The position numbers and the translations under genes are program-made. Below the pieces are notes generated by a model that was not told the origin of the DNA, searched no databases, and saw only the letters and a program-made list of their open reading frames with translations. A DNA stretch of 64,000 bases from Lingula anatina (taxonomy: Eukaryota; Brachiopoda; Lingulata; Lingulida; Lingulidae), in contig NW_019774514.1 of the NCBI RefSeq assembly GCF_001039355.2, positions 183,369 to 247,368 on the forward strand, given 5' to 3'. This document shows, piece after piece, positions 36,808 to 48,744 of the stretch (position 1 is the stretch's first letter; the number at the start of each line of letters is the position of its first letter).

Positions 36808-39256
36808 ATGTCGTCACGGGTAAGTATGCTTGGGTAAAAAACTTTCTACAGTGGTATTGGTCCTTGTAACTTGTGCGGATCGTTGTTTGGCTGTCGATAT
36901 TTTTTCATTTTACACTGATTTAAACACTGACCTATTCAAACAACTTATATTATGAATCTACTTCAAGTAAGATGTTTACTTAAATTATTATGCGCCAACT
37001 TTTAAAATAACATTTTTACATTTTTTTTTTTTTTTTTTTTACTTTGACGAGAAACCTCCAGCGCGTAGTTTAATAAACACCTTACGAGTTACTTTGGTTT
37101 TCTTTTACAGTCACAGCGTCCCTCGGTATTGAGAGGGCTCAGAAACATTCTGACAATAGTGGCACACTTCTTCATATGTGGCAGTGGTATGTACTCTATT
37201 TGAAACTTTATACAATGAGATTATATCTCGCTATAATAAAAAGGGTTATACGTGCAAAAAAAATATTGACTTTTATCTCGTCCAAAGTCAAATGCACTCT
37301 TTGTAGCAAATAACGGTGCCGTTAAATGCATTACTTTGAAAAGTGAAAGCCTCTGAGAAAATGGGAATACCACAAAAGACGGAATTAAGCGGCAGCCACA
37401 TGTTTGCGTTAAGTGATGATATTAAGCAGTATTAGGGTAGAGATGAGGGTGATGCAAGTGGTGGTGTACGTTAGTGGGAGCCTAGTGGTAGTGTAGGAGG
37501 CATCAAGTCCAGAATAGTGCTTAAAGTGATCGGTAATGGGGATAAAAAGTTAAAAATGATATTTAATTATCTATTTCTTTCATTAGCTGAGCACTCTAGC
37601 AGAAATGATAGAGAACGGAAAGGCAGAAAACGCCAAGGTAGCAAAAGGAAGGATGCAGATAAGAAGGTAATTGTCTTTTATTTTTTAAATTTTTTGCTTA
37701 TTTTCCCTATTATCTTTTCATTTTGCTAGAACTTTTGACATTTTCATCTTTTCTTTTTCGTTTTTACTGAAATACTAGCTTTTCCTTTCTTTTCTTTTCT
37801 GTTTTTATTTCTTTACTTTTTTCTTGCTTTCTTGTCTCTTTCTTTCTTTCTTTTTAATTTTAATTTTATTTTTGCTACTAGCATTTTCATTCTGCACAGA
37901 ATATTAATGGCGGTGGATACTCAGTGAAATCAGGTGCGTTGGTCAGTACTTAATGCCAAACATACAAGCACTTGCGATCACCAACCTGCGTTCACCGCTC
38001 GATGCCCAAAACGCTTTGAATATCGGTCCTATACGCGTTGTATATACTTTTAAAGGTCTTTTGTACTATCAGTTTTTATTTTTCCGTAACTGTTTATTTA
38101 TCTATTTATATGTAAGTGGTAATTCGTATCATTATAGATATAAATAACCATAAATGTTAATAAATATACTTTCATAAAGATTTTGTATCTATCTTTACGT
38201 GGAGTTCTTATACACCATATTGATAATGTTCTTTCAGACCTGTTAGGTCGCATCAAAGGGGTCCCCATTACAGACGAGAGATCCTCCCCAGAGCTCTTCG
38301 TTCAAGACACCCCTCGTTGCATCCCGGTATCTTCCATTGATTTCCTGGAAAAGAGAGGCGTTTTAATCGGGACAGGGTCCTTTGGAAAGGTATTCTTGGC
38401 CAAAGACACTGTCAGTGATACATACGTTGCCGTGAAAACTTTCAAAACAGTAGAAGACTTTGACAGCGCTGTCAGAGAAACGCGCCTTATGGACGCACTC
38501 AGCGGAACTGACATTGTTCCCGAGTTCTTTGGACTCGTAGACCTGAGGAACACTATGTTTCTCCGGTACGGCATTAGAAAAGGATTTTACCATGAATTTG
38601 GCATCGTTTCAAAATTCATCGGAGATCCAGATCAAGTGAGAACCTTTACTCTTGATAAGGCAATCTCAACTCTTCCAGGTGCGCCGTTCGTGGCGATGAA
38701 CCTGAAGCTTATGATTCAGTGGGCAAAGCTGATGCTGAAACTCGCCGTAAAACTAGCGCGCCTCCACGCTCTGGGTATCATCTTTAATGACTTGCACCCC
38801 AGAAACGTAGTACTTACAGGACCTGTTGAAAACGACCCGGACGTTTACATCATTGACCTGGGGAAAGCCACATTCAGTGCTTCTTCAGAGTATGGATACA
38901 CGCACAGGGCGGATGCCGGGCACGTGGACCGGTTAATGCGACAGTTTCCTCACCATGCCCCCGAGGTGTGGAAGGGGCAGTACGCAACCACACAGTCCGA
39001 TGTGTACAGTTTTGGCGTGATTCTGGGGAAGGCTCGCCTGGGCCAGTTGATGGGCCTCACCAGTTTGGTGGCCGAGTGCGTTTTACTGTGTCCGACTGAG
39101 CGCCCCACCATGGCCAGAGTGATAGAGAGACTCAGTGGACGATTAAGTGTCCTGGAGAAATTAAAGGACATGGATGAGCTGATACGCTCTTCTCGCAACT
39201 CTGTCCCTATGCACTCTGGCAACTCTGTCAAATCCTACAGCCTAATAACTGTGTAA
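36808..39256 (+). CDS. Atypical protein kinase with signal-like N terminus (allele E)
   Basis: Exons: 36808-36819, 37111-37186, 37587-37666, 37900-37933 and 38238-39256, GT-AG and in phase, 406 residues. The N terminus (MSSR then PSVLRGLRN and ILTIVAHFFICGSA) looks like a signal peptide or anchor, with possible cleavage near residue 30. A Lys/Arg-rich linker follows (about 35-56). The kinase domain (104-385) has the glycine loop GTGSFGKV (112-119), Lys134 in VAVK, a candidate helix-C Glu148, a catalytic loop NDLHPRN (Asp252, Asn257) in place of HRDLKxxN, DLG (274-276) in place of DFG, HAPE (307-310) and SDVYSFGV. Catalytic residues are present, so activity is plausible. Substrate and group are unknown. 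It resembles divergent TKL-like kinases expanded in marine invertebrates. If the N terminus really is a signal, this would be a lumenal or secreted kinase. AATAAA occurs at 39434 and 39781. Confidence 0.85.
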
Positions 39257-40519
39257 ACTTTCTATCGGTCAGTGGAAGACAAAAGGACGTGAATTTTCTT
39301 AAACGATTTTAATTGAGAACCATCACTGTGGTAGCAGGGGAAAAGAATAACGTTTTGATATATCACGAATTATCAATAGTCCCTGCTTTTATAGTTAAAT
39401 ATTTATTTAGAGCGTCATGTTCAATCTAATAGAAATAAACTTTATATAAATTGATTTTAAAAAAACAAGAGTGTAAAAACATCTGCTTTAAGGGTGATAG
39501 CTGCCTAATCCAAGTTAACTTATTAAATTTTTTTAATATGAGTAGCCGGAATAGAAAGGAAATTGTCTTTGTGCGATATTTTGCACCTGTCTGTTTTGCC
39601 TTATTACATTGTAAGTTATAATAATGGTTCCTGGACAACTTTTGTACATAGTTATGTGTATATTTACTGATTTTGGTGTGTATCATTTCACGAGTTCATA
39701 AGTTTTCTACAAAGTACCATTTAGCAAATCTATCTTAAGTCGTGAAACCTGTAAATAGTCATTATGATCATTTTTAATGAAATAAAACAAATTTGTCGTA
39801 TGATTACAGACCTGTAATTCACTTGCAGTATACATTACTGGAATGTTAACTTTCACATAAATTAAAAATAAAACGAACCGTCATCGTTCATGATGTAATT
39901 TCACGTTTCGCACACTGCGGCAACTTGTGAGTTCCCATTTGCAGTAAGGTCATAAAATGCGAGTGATGACCATCTGATTTTAGGCTTATGCGGGAAATTT
40001 CAAATTGGTGACGTGGCAATGAATTAATTTTCTTTATGTCTGCACTAGGGCAAAATACTAAAAAATGTTTGTAGCTAAAGACAGACCTACTGTTCTAAAT
40101 TTTGCTTAGAATATTTTATGTACATCATAAAAATTTAATTAAACCATTGTAATGGCCTAACTGGCTTTCGATTAAGCTGAAATTAACAATTATATAATTT
40201 TATCTGTCATCACGTTGTGGCAATATAAAAGTAAAATGTTTGTACTTCTGTTATATAGAAAATCGTTTGTTTGGTCACGTTAAAGGATTAATTGATAAAC
40301 TGATTAGACCTTACCATCTGATCCATTAACATAACTATTAATCATAAAGGGAGTACCAGTTTGAATCAAAAACAGAATTTCTATCTGAGCTGGTTCTGTC
40401 GAATGATACTGGGGAACCAAGCAATTTCATGTCATTCAATTTTAGTTTCTACAAAAATCTTTATGTATGAACTTATTTAGACAATATTGTGCATGTGTGA
40501 CGAAAAGGTTTTTTTAAAT
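37041..40519. other. Haplotype copy E of the kinase region (ends at N 40520)
   Basis: Aligns with 40605-44076. The part after the kinase stop (39257-40519) is 3' UTR and flank with no other gene. A few substitutions and indels per hundred bases separate the copies in non-coding DNA, fewer in exons. Confidence 0.85.
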
Positions 40520-40674
40520 NGTTTTTTTTTTTTTTGTCGCCCTCTCGCACCGATTTTGGGGTACCCAGAGGATGTCATCCATAAAAATAAAAAAGTGTGG
40601 CCTTACTTTGACGAGAAACCTCCAGCGCGTAGTTTAATAAACACCTTACGAGTTACTTTGGTTTTCTTTTACAG

Positions 40675-42810
40675 TCACAGCGTCCCTCGGTATTGAGAGG
40701 GCTCAGAAACATTCTGACAATAGTGGCACACTTCTTCATATGTGGCAGTGGTATGTACTCTATTTGAAACTTTATACAATTAGATTATATCTCGCTATAA
40801 TAAAAAGGGTTATACGTGCAAAAAAATATTGACTTTTATCTCGTCCAAAGTCAAATGCACTCTTTGTAGCAAATAACGGTGCCGTTAAATGCATTACTTT
40901 GAAAAGTGAAAGCCTCTGAGAAAATGGGAATACCACAAAAGACGGAATTAAGCGGCAGCCACTTGCTTGCATTAAGTGATGATATTAAGCAGTATTAAGG
41001 TAGAGATGAGGGTGATGCAAGTGGTGGTGTACGTTAGTGGGAGCCTAGTGGTAGTGTAGGAGGCATCAAGTCCAGAATAGTGATCGGTAATGGGGATAAA
41101 AAGTTAAAAATGATATTTAATAATCTATTTCTTTCATTAGCTGAGCACTCTAGCAGAAATGATAGAGAACGGAAAGGCAGAAAACGCCAAGGTAGCAAAA
41201 GGAAGGATGCAGATAAGAAGGTAATTGTCTTTTATTTTTTAAATTATTTGCTTATTTTCCCTATTATCTTTTCATTTTGCTAGAACTTTTGACATTTTCA
41301 TCTTTTCTTTTTCGTTTTAACTGAAATACTAGCTTTTCCTTTCTTTTCTTTTCTGTTTTTATTTCTTTACTTTTTTCTTGCTTTCTTGTCTCTTTCTTTC
41401 TTTCTTTTTAATTTTAATTTTATTTTTGCTACTAGCATTTTCATTCTGCACAGAATATTAATGGCGGTGGATACTCAGTGAAATCAGGTGCGTTGGTCAG
41501 TACTTAATGCCAAACATACAAGCACTTGCGATCACCAACCTGCGTTCACCGCTCGATGCCCAAAACGCTTTGAATATCGGTCCTATTCGCGTTGTATATA
41601 CTTTTAAAGGTCTTTTGTACTATCAGTTTTTATTTTTCCGTAACTGTTTATTTATCTATTTATATGTAAGTGGTAATTCGTATCATTATAGATATAAATA
41701 ACCATAAATGTTAATAAATATACTTTCATAAAGATTCTGTATCTATCTTTACGTGGAGTTCTTATACACCATATTGATAATGTTCTTTCAGACCTGTTAG
41801 GTCGCATCAAAGGGGTCCCCATTACAGACGAGAGATCCTCCCCAGAGCTCTTCGTTCAAGACACCCCTCGTTGCATCCCGGTATCTTCCATTGATTTCCT
41901 GGAAAAGAGAGGCGTTTTAATCGGGACAGGGTCCTTTGGAAAGGTATTCTTGGCCAAAGACACTGTCAGTGATACATACGTTGCCGTGAAAACTTTCAAA
42001 ACAGTAGAAGACTTTGACAGCGCTGTCAGAGAAACGCGCCTTATGGACGCACTCAGCGGAACTGAAATTGTTCCCGAGTTCTTTGGACTCGTAGACCTGA
42101 GGAACACTATGTTTCTCCGGTACGGCATTAGAAAAGGATTTTACCATGAATTTGGCATCGTTTCAAAATTCATCGGAGATCCAGATCAAGTGAGAACCTT
42201 TACTCTTGATAAGGCAATCTCAACTCTTCCAGGTGCGCCGTTCGTGGCGATGAACCTGAAGCTTATGATTCAGTGGGCAAAGCTGATGCTGAAACTCGCC
42301 GTAAAACTAGCGCGCCTCCACGTTCTGGGTATCATCTTTAATGACTTGCACCCCAGAAACGTAGTACTTACAGGACCTGTTGAAAACGACCCGGACGTTT
42401 ACATCATTGACCTGGGGAAAGCCACATTCAGTGCTTCTTCAGAGTATGGATACACGCACAGGGCGGATGCCGGGCACGTGGACCGGTTAATGCGACAGTT
42501 TCCTCACCATGCCCCCGAGGTGTGGAAGGGGCAGTACGCAACCACACAGTCCGATGTGTACAGTTTTGGCGTGATTCTGAGGAAGGCTCGCCTGGATCAG
42601 TTGATGGGCCTCACCAGTTTGGTGGCCGAGTGCGTTTTACTGTGTCCGACAGAGCGTCCCACTATGGCCAGAGTGATAGAGAGACTCAGTGGACGATTAA
42701 GTGTCCTTGAGAAATTAAAGGACATGGATGAGCTGATACGCTCTTCTCGCAACTCTGTCCCTATGAACTCTGGCAACTCTGTCAAATCCTACAGCCTAAT
42801 AACTGTGTAA
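40675..42810 (+). CDS. Atypical protein kinase, allele F (first exon missing)
   Basis: Exons 40675-40750, 41141-41220, 41454-41487 and 41792-42810 have the same lengths and phases (76, 80, 34, 1019 nt) as allele E. Exon 1 is absent because this contig begins at the N at 40520, in the poly-T before exon 2. Amino-acid differences seen include D/E in the helix-C region, HALGI versus HVLGI before the catalytic loop, GKARLGQ versus RKARLDQ, and MHSG versus MNSG near the end. All catalytic motifs are kept. I read it as the second allele, not a paralogue. Confidence 0.85.
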
Positions 42811-44550
42811 ACTTTCTATCGGTCAGTGGAAGACAAAAGGACATGAATTTTCTTTAACGATTTTAAGAGAGAACCATCACTGATGTAGCAGGGGAAAAGA
42901 ATAACGTTTTGATATACCACGAATTATCGATAGTCCCTGCATTTATAGTTAAATATTTGTTTAGAGTGTTATGTTCAATCTTATAGAAATAAATTTGATA
43001 TAAATTGATTAAAAAAAAAAGAGTGTAAAAACATCTGCTTTAAAGGTGATAGCTGCCAAATCCAAGTTAACGTATTAAACTTCGTATATGAGTAGCCGGA
43101 ATAGAAAGGAGATGGTCTTATTGCGATATTTTACACCTGTCTGTTTTGACTTATTACATAATAAGTTATAATAATGGTTCCTGGACAACTTTTGTACATA
43201 GTTATGTGTATATTTACTGATTTTGGTGTGTGTCATTTCACGAGTTTATAAGTTTTCTACAAAGTATCATTTAGCAAATTTATCTAAAGTCGTGAAACCC
43301 ACATGCATAGTCATTATGATCATTTTTAATGAAATAAAACAAATTTGTCGTATGATTACAGACCTGTAATTCACTTGCAGTATACATTACTGGAATGTTA
43401 ACTTTCACATAAATTAAAAATAGAACGAACCGTCATCGCTCATGATGTAATTTCACGTTTCGCACACTGCAGCAACTTGTGAGTTCCCATTTGCAGTAAG
43501 GTCATGAAATGCGAGTGATGACCATCTGATTTTAGTCTTATGCGGGAAATTTCAAATTGGTGACGTGGCAATGAATTAATTTTCTTTATGTCTGCACTAG
43601 GGCAAAATACTAAAAAATGATTGTAGCTAAAGATAGGCCTACTGTTCTAAATTTTGCTTAGAATATTTTATGTACATCATAAAAATTTAATTAAACCATT
43701 GTAATGGCCTAACTGGCTTTCGATTAAGCTGAAATTAACAATTATATAATTTTATCTGTCATCACGTTGTGGCAATATAAAAGTAAAATGTTTGTACCCG
43801 GTACTTCTGTTATATAGAAAATCGTTTGTTTGGTCACGTTAAAGGATTAATTGATAAACTGATTAGACCTTATCATCTGATCCATTAACATAACTATTAA
43901 TCATAAAGGGAGTACCAGTTTGAATCAAAAACAGAATTTCTATCTGAGCTGGTTCTGTCGAATGATACTGGAGAACCAAGCAATTTCATGTCATTCAATT
44001 TTAGTTTCTACAAAAATCTATATGTATGAACTTATTTAGACAATATTGTGCATGTGAGACGAAAAGGTTTTTTAAAATGCAAAGCAGGCTTTAATTTCAT
44101 TGGGTGAATTTTATTCTGGATAAAGATGTTCATGTGTTCGAAATTACCCCCACCACACCCTCCCCTACCCCAAAAAGGCTTGTCTTGGATAATCCCCATT
44201 CCATAGTAATACGCTTGCCAGTATTTCACATTTTCTAGTAAACGAAAGCAATTTAAATTTTAGGTCAGATTTTGCATATATGGTATGCAACCCATTGTAG
44301 CGAGGTCACTTTAAAAGTAGTGCATGATCGTGTGTCAACTCGGTCGGAGGCCTACCAAGAATATTAATGTAGGTCAGTTACGAATATAAACAAGGTACTT
44401 CACTGCCATCATACCTGACTACTAAATAATGTGCACAGCTTTCTCTGCTAATGACAATCATATGAAGTGATATTGATAGCGATATCGTTTACTGGAAAAC
44501 AGACTTACCGCTGACTTTTGTCGAGTTTGGAAACATTTGGTGACAGTTCG
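42811..44550. other. Kinase 3' UTR and intergenic sequence
   Basis: To about 44076 this is the allelic counterpart of 39257-40519, then unique sequence leading to the next gene. No further gene recognised. Confidence 0.5.
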
Positions 44551-46249
44551 ATGGCGAATGGCGACTGCAATCTTTACAGCGGCAATATGAAGAGAAGAAG
44601 AGTGAGTGATGACTGTGCAATGACTACAGAAACTGGGATTGTTAGGAGAGGTGAGAAATGTTGTCGGCCTTACATTCTAAGTGAGGTATTTACCGTAGCT
44701 AAGGCCCCCAAGCAGTGTTTCAAACTATCGAGGCTATAATTATCCACGTCCAGGCAAATCTGTGTCTCCCATTGCACCTTGAAGTGTGTTTATTATCTCG
44801 TTTAAGATCCTTTATATAGGTTCATGCACCAGTTAGATATTAAAGCATTTGTCTTTCTATTCCAGCAATACAGAAAAGTGAGAAATGCCACATATATTGT
44901 AAACATGGGGAACACTAAACTAACACTCAAAATGGGAAGCATGCTTTGTTAAGAAATAGAAATCTGAAACATTAAATTATTAATTACATTTAAAAATGTA
45001 TTTGTGTTATGTTGTATGTACTGTAGGTTTGATAGTAATATTGTAACAAAATAGACATAATACTAATAGAATCAGTTTTTCTACTTGGAAATGTTATAAT
45101 ATGATTCCTCCACTTGTAATAGGATCAGTTGGTCTTGTGTTTAGATTTTTCAACTCTTCGAAATGATTCTAAGGTTTAATTTTTTAAAAGAAATGTTTTA
45201 GCAGTTTTTTTTTTTTTTTATTCCAGGCTCACATTTCCTCACATTACACAGTAGCACAGCAGTATATCAGACAGAGGAATTCAAACCAAAAGGATCCACA
45301 CTCTACATACCATTGTCAGAAGATGTGATGATCAACACAAGCAAAATTGATGAAATAACATTTTCTACTGGGAATTTTTTCATTGGCAACGAACAAGGTG
45401 CTTTTTTAAGGACAGAGCAAGGTGAGCAATGCACTAAAAAGTTACATTTGTTCTGTGATATTATGAGTTTACAAAAAAGTCATAGAAGGATCTGAATTTT
45501 TTGTATGTTTTCTTACCATATTTTTTCATAGTAAATAAGGTTCACAAAATTTTTCTCGAGAACAATTAACATTTTTTTTTCTTCTAGGTTGCGCTATCAA
45601 TATGTGGAAGTTTGACAAAGTGTCGCGAAAACTTTTCGTATCAAGATCATTTCTTTTCACAAGTGAACAGGTATTTTAGACTAACCAACTGAGCCAATGT
45701 TAGCAGTAATGCAATATGGAGTATTAAAGCACATACTTGTACTACTCAGGAGATTATTCAAGAAAAGTAGTTGTATCATTTTTAAAGTTATATGCTTGTT
45801 AGTAAATGATGACAAAGTTTTAAAATTTCTCACCAAGGCCTCCTTCCCATATAATCATGTTGTACAAGCATTTCTGTCATACTTTTCTCATTTAAATATT
45901 ACACACTTATTATGTTGCTGCCAATCATGTCTTGATCAAATGTCCAAAAACATTTTTAAAGCTTGCAAACAAACATCTATTTCTCCACATCAGTAACAGG
46001 AGCTTTTCCTGGAATTGGCTCCGAGGAAGCTACCTTCTCAAACTCTGTATTTCTGAGGCGTTAAGTGATCTCCTTGGTTGCATAATTTAATTTAAATTTC
46101 TTTTAAATTTAGACTGTTATAATTAATGAAAAGCCTTAAGTCATTGTGAAAATAGAATCCCCATTTTTGGCAAAAATGTAACTGACCTTCAAATACATTT
46201 GTACTTTCAGGTCTATGCTGAAGTAATAAGATCTTTACAAGAAATGTGA
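44551..46249 (+). CDS. Unrecognised small protein, 138 residues, four exons
   Basis: Exons 44551-44650, 45227-45421, 45588-45670 and 46211-46249 have clean GT-AG borders and consistent phases, ending at TGA 46247-46249. The first exon is polar with a basic patch (MKRRRVSDD), which could be a nuclear signal. The rest (about 35-138) alternates hydrophobic and polar residues as in a small beta-rich domain ending in a helix: TLYIPLSEDV, ITFSTGNFFIGNEQ, AINMWKFDKVSRKLFVS, then EQVYAEVIRSLQEM. There is no signal, membrane segment or Cys pattern. A PH-like fold (strands then a C-terminal helix) fits, but I cannot name a family. A polyadenylation signal AATAAA is at 46521-46526. It converges on FAM32A, whose stop lies 657 bp away. 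Confidence 0.75.
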
Positions 46250-46905
46250 TGTGGATTCCCGGTGTAAAAGATGGCCGTCTTGGTGCAATGATAAGATTTC
46301 AAATGTTTGACTGTTTCTTCATTTCAAACCATTAATTTGGCAATACTCATTCACAAAGAATGTATGCTTTTTTACTTTATTCCAGTAAAAAAAGTACTAG
46401 TATTCAATTATCACAATGATAATTTTTTGTAATGCTCAATTCACAATTCTGCCAACTTAATATTCCAATCTCTGAAATAAGTATTATCATATCATTTTGT
46501 ACTTTACTGCTCTCACTTTGAATAAAAACCATTATTTTGCTACTGTAGCATTTAAAAATTATTTTCTTGTCCAGATTGCCAACATGATAAACTCATTTTT
46601 TATAAATATGCATAACGATGTTTGCCTAAAATGAATCTTAAGAAGCACAAATCTGGAGTATTATTCATACAATGTGTGATATTATCACAAAGAACATAGT
46701 GGTATAGACCCTTGAGGTCGGTGAGCCCAAGCACGATTCTTTTTCTCTTGTACTTTAACTTATGCACATCAATTTTAAACGAGATGTGGTCACATTCTTC
46801 AATGCTGCTTTCCTTAAAATCCCTTTCAATGGCCACTGAGCTTGGTTCCAGGGCACTCTTACAGAAATGACTCTTTTTACTTTCTTGAAAATCAAAGAAC
46901 AGGCT

Positions 46906-48384
46906 TCATTTGGTCCAGCTAACTTTTGGAATATCAAAATGCTCAGTCAAATTGTCCAAGTGAGCGTTGAAATCCTATAAAAAATGCAGTTTAAGATACA
47001 TTAAATGGTGTGTGAAAAATTGCAAAGGATGGCTAAATCATTAAATCCAACATATAGATGTATCAGTACATAAGTATACGTGACTATGTATGATTTAAGA
47101 TGAGTGACAAAATACCTGTTAACAAAGCATGGCATGCACCTCAAATTCTAAGCAAACTGTTACTGCATCTGAGTATCAGATTAACAATTAAAAAGACAAT
47201 ACTTACCATTATTCTTTCTTTGTGTGATTTTGCTGCTTTATCAATGATTTTTTCTGCTTCCTAAAAATAAAATAGAAGTTTACCTGCTTTACTCAGAAAA
47301 ATATATCCAAACAAATCGTATATTGGCCATTATAAGAAAACGTTAATGACTTTAATTAGTACTGAGATAGAAACTGATACCCTGTATTTATTAACTAAAT
47401 ACATATGTAAATATGCTATTCACTCTACATAAAAAGTTCTACGGGAGCCTTTTTAAAAAGAATACAATGGACACAAGGTGGAAAACTTATCAAGGCACAA
47501 TTTCAAATCTACTCTGTGCCTCCCTTTTAATGGGAAATGAAATTGTATTGGCTTACTTGATCAGTTGAAACAAATTTCAGAAAGACCATATTCTCATTGT
47601 AATCTTGTCTGATAATGTGAGTTTGTATCAGCTTTAAACAAAATCTCTCTTTATCGCAAAGCAGTTTAATGTGGACTTTACTGTGTATCTCCAGTCCAGT
47701 CAATTCTAATAGTCTACTACATATGCATAAAACAAGGAACTCAATCCTATTTGCTATAAAAACGACATGCAGAAATACAACACACCCTCTTTTCTTTTGC
47801 TCTTTCAAAGGCCATTTCTGCCTTCGTCCTTTTATCAACTCTAAAATAAGTCTGTTGACTGCCCGAGCTGCTTTCTTGGGCCATTTGTTCTAAAATCTTC
47901 TTTGGGTCCACTTCTTTTTCTCTATCCTTGCTCTTCTTTTTCTTTTTCCTACAGTTAAAATCGATGGCAGTGAAAATAATATTAAATACAATATCAGACT
48001 GCGAGAACTGCTACAACAAGTAGGAAACGTTTATGATTGTCACCCTTATACAGAGGCAATGTGTGTCAAAAATCGTCAGGTAAATAAAAACGTACCATTA
48101 CTGTGGATTATGTCGATAGGTTAACTTTTTTTTAATGAGAGGAATGTGATCGTTATGGACAGGAAACATAACACTCACGAATACCGATCACTAGCAATAT
48201 GATGTTTATATTCTTACTTTTAGAATGTGTTATTCACTTAATAATAGCTTGGTGAATAATTAATACACTCCTACGTCGCTGTATCAATTACAGTGTTAAA
48301 TATGACAGCTTACTTTTTGACCCCACCGTCGGAAACACCTTTTAGTTTAAGAGATCCTTTTGCTACATTTTCGTACTCGGACAT
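46906..48384 (-). CDS. FAM32A: FAM32A homologue
   Basis: Small nuclear protein. In human it is a late-stage (C*) spliceosome component whose C-terminal tail reaches the active site and stabilises the 3' splice site. Four exons: 48314-48384, 47786-47948, 47207-47260 and 46906-46974, GT-AG with matching phases, 118 residues (human 112). The N terminus MSEYENVAKGSLKLKGVSD matches the family start, followed by a Lys-rich block (KKKKSK), KRTKAEMAFERAKEKR, and the highly conserved end DFNAHLDNLTEHFDIPKVSW plus TK-stop. A longer acidic/polar insertion between the Lys block and VDKRT accounts for the extra length. It is head to head with SPATA6, with 360 bp between start codons. Confidence 0.95.
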
Positions 48385-48744
48385 GTTGCTTCTCGTTTAT
48401 AATTTCACTTCTCGCGAGATTGGAAGGAGCAAAAATTATTTCATATTTCATTCGTGCTACGAGAAACATCTTTTTGTTAATAAAATCAAAATGATTGACA
48501 GTTTGAGACCACTGTTTTGTATTGCATCCAATAAGAGTTTTGAGGTATGTGTATTTTATTCTTATGTTTTTGTTAATCTTCTGCCATTATGGACAATGCC
48601 TCACAAAAACTTTGGCTCCCTATTTGTTTCTCAAATCTGATTGGTCGGCAATGTAAACTACTATTTCGCGTCGCTTGCATTGGACACAACACAAATCCAA
48701 CTCCAATGATGTTTTGAAGAACAGCAGCAAACTTATCTAACAAA
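48385..48744. promoter_or_regulatory. Shared (bidirectional) promoter of FAM32A and SPATA6
   Basis: Only 360 bp separate the two start codons on opposite strands. The interval has reverse-CCAAT motifs (attgg) at about 48640 and 48679, and tttcgcgtcgc nearby, with no clear TATA box. The same arrangement is kept in the other haplotype (55698-56056). A CpG-rich CCAAT promoter driving a housekeeping gene one way and a ciliary/sperm gene the other way is a common pattern. Confidence 0.65.

Noticed and set aside
36808-42810. Recently duplicated kinase paralogues
   Set aside because: 3' UTR and intergenic flanks are duplicated along with the gene and the join is an N. The second copy lacks exon 1 exactly because the contig starts there.
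48293-48640. 115-codon plus-strand frame beginning MLNMTAYFLTPP
   Set aside because: It overlaps FAM32A exon 1 in antisense and the shared promoter. The protein has no family resemblance, and the same frame changes length in the other allele.
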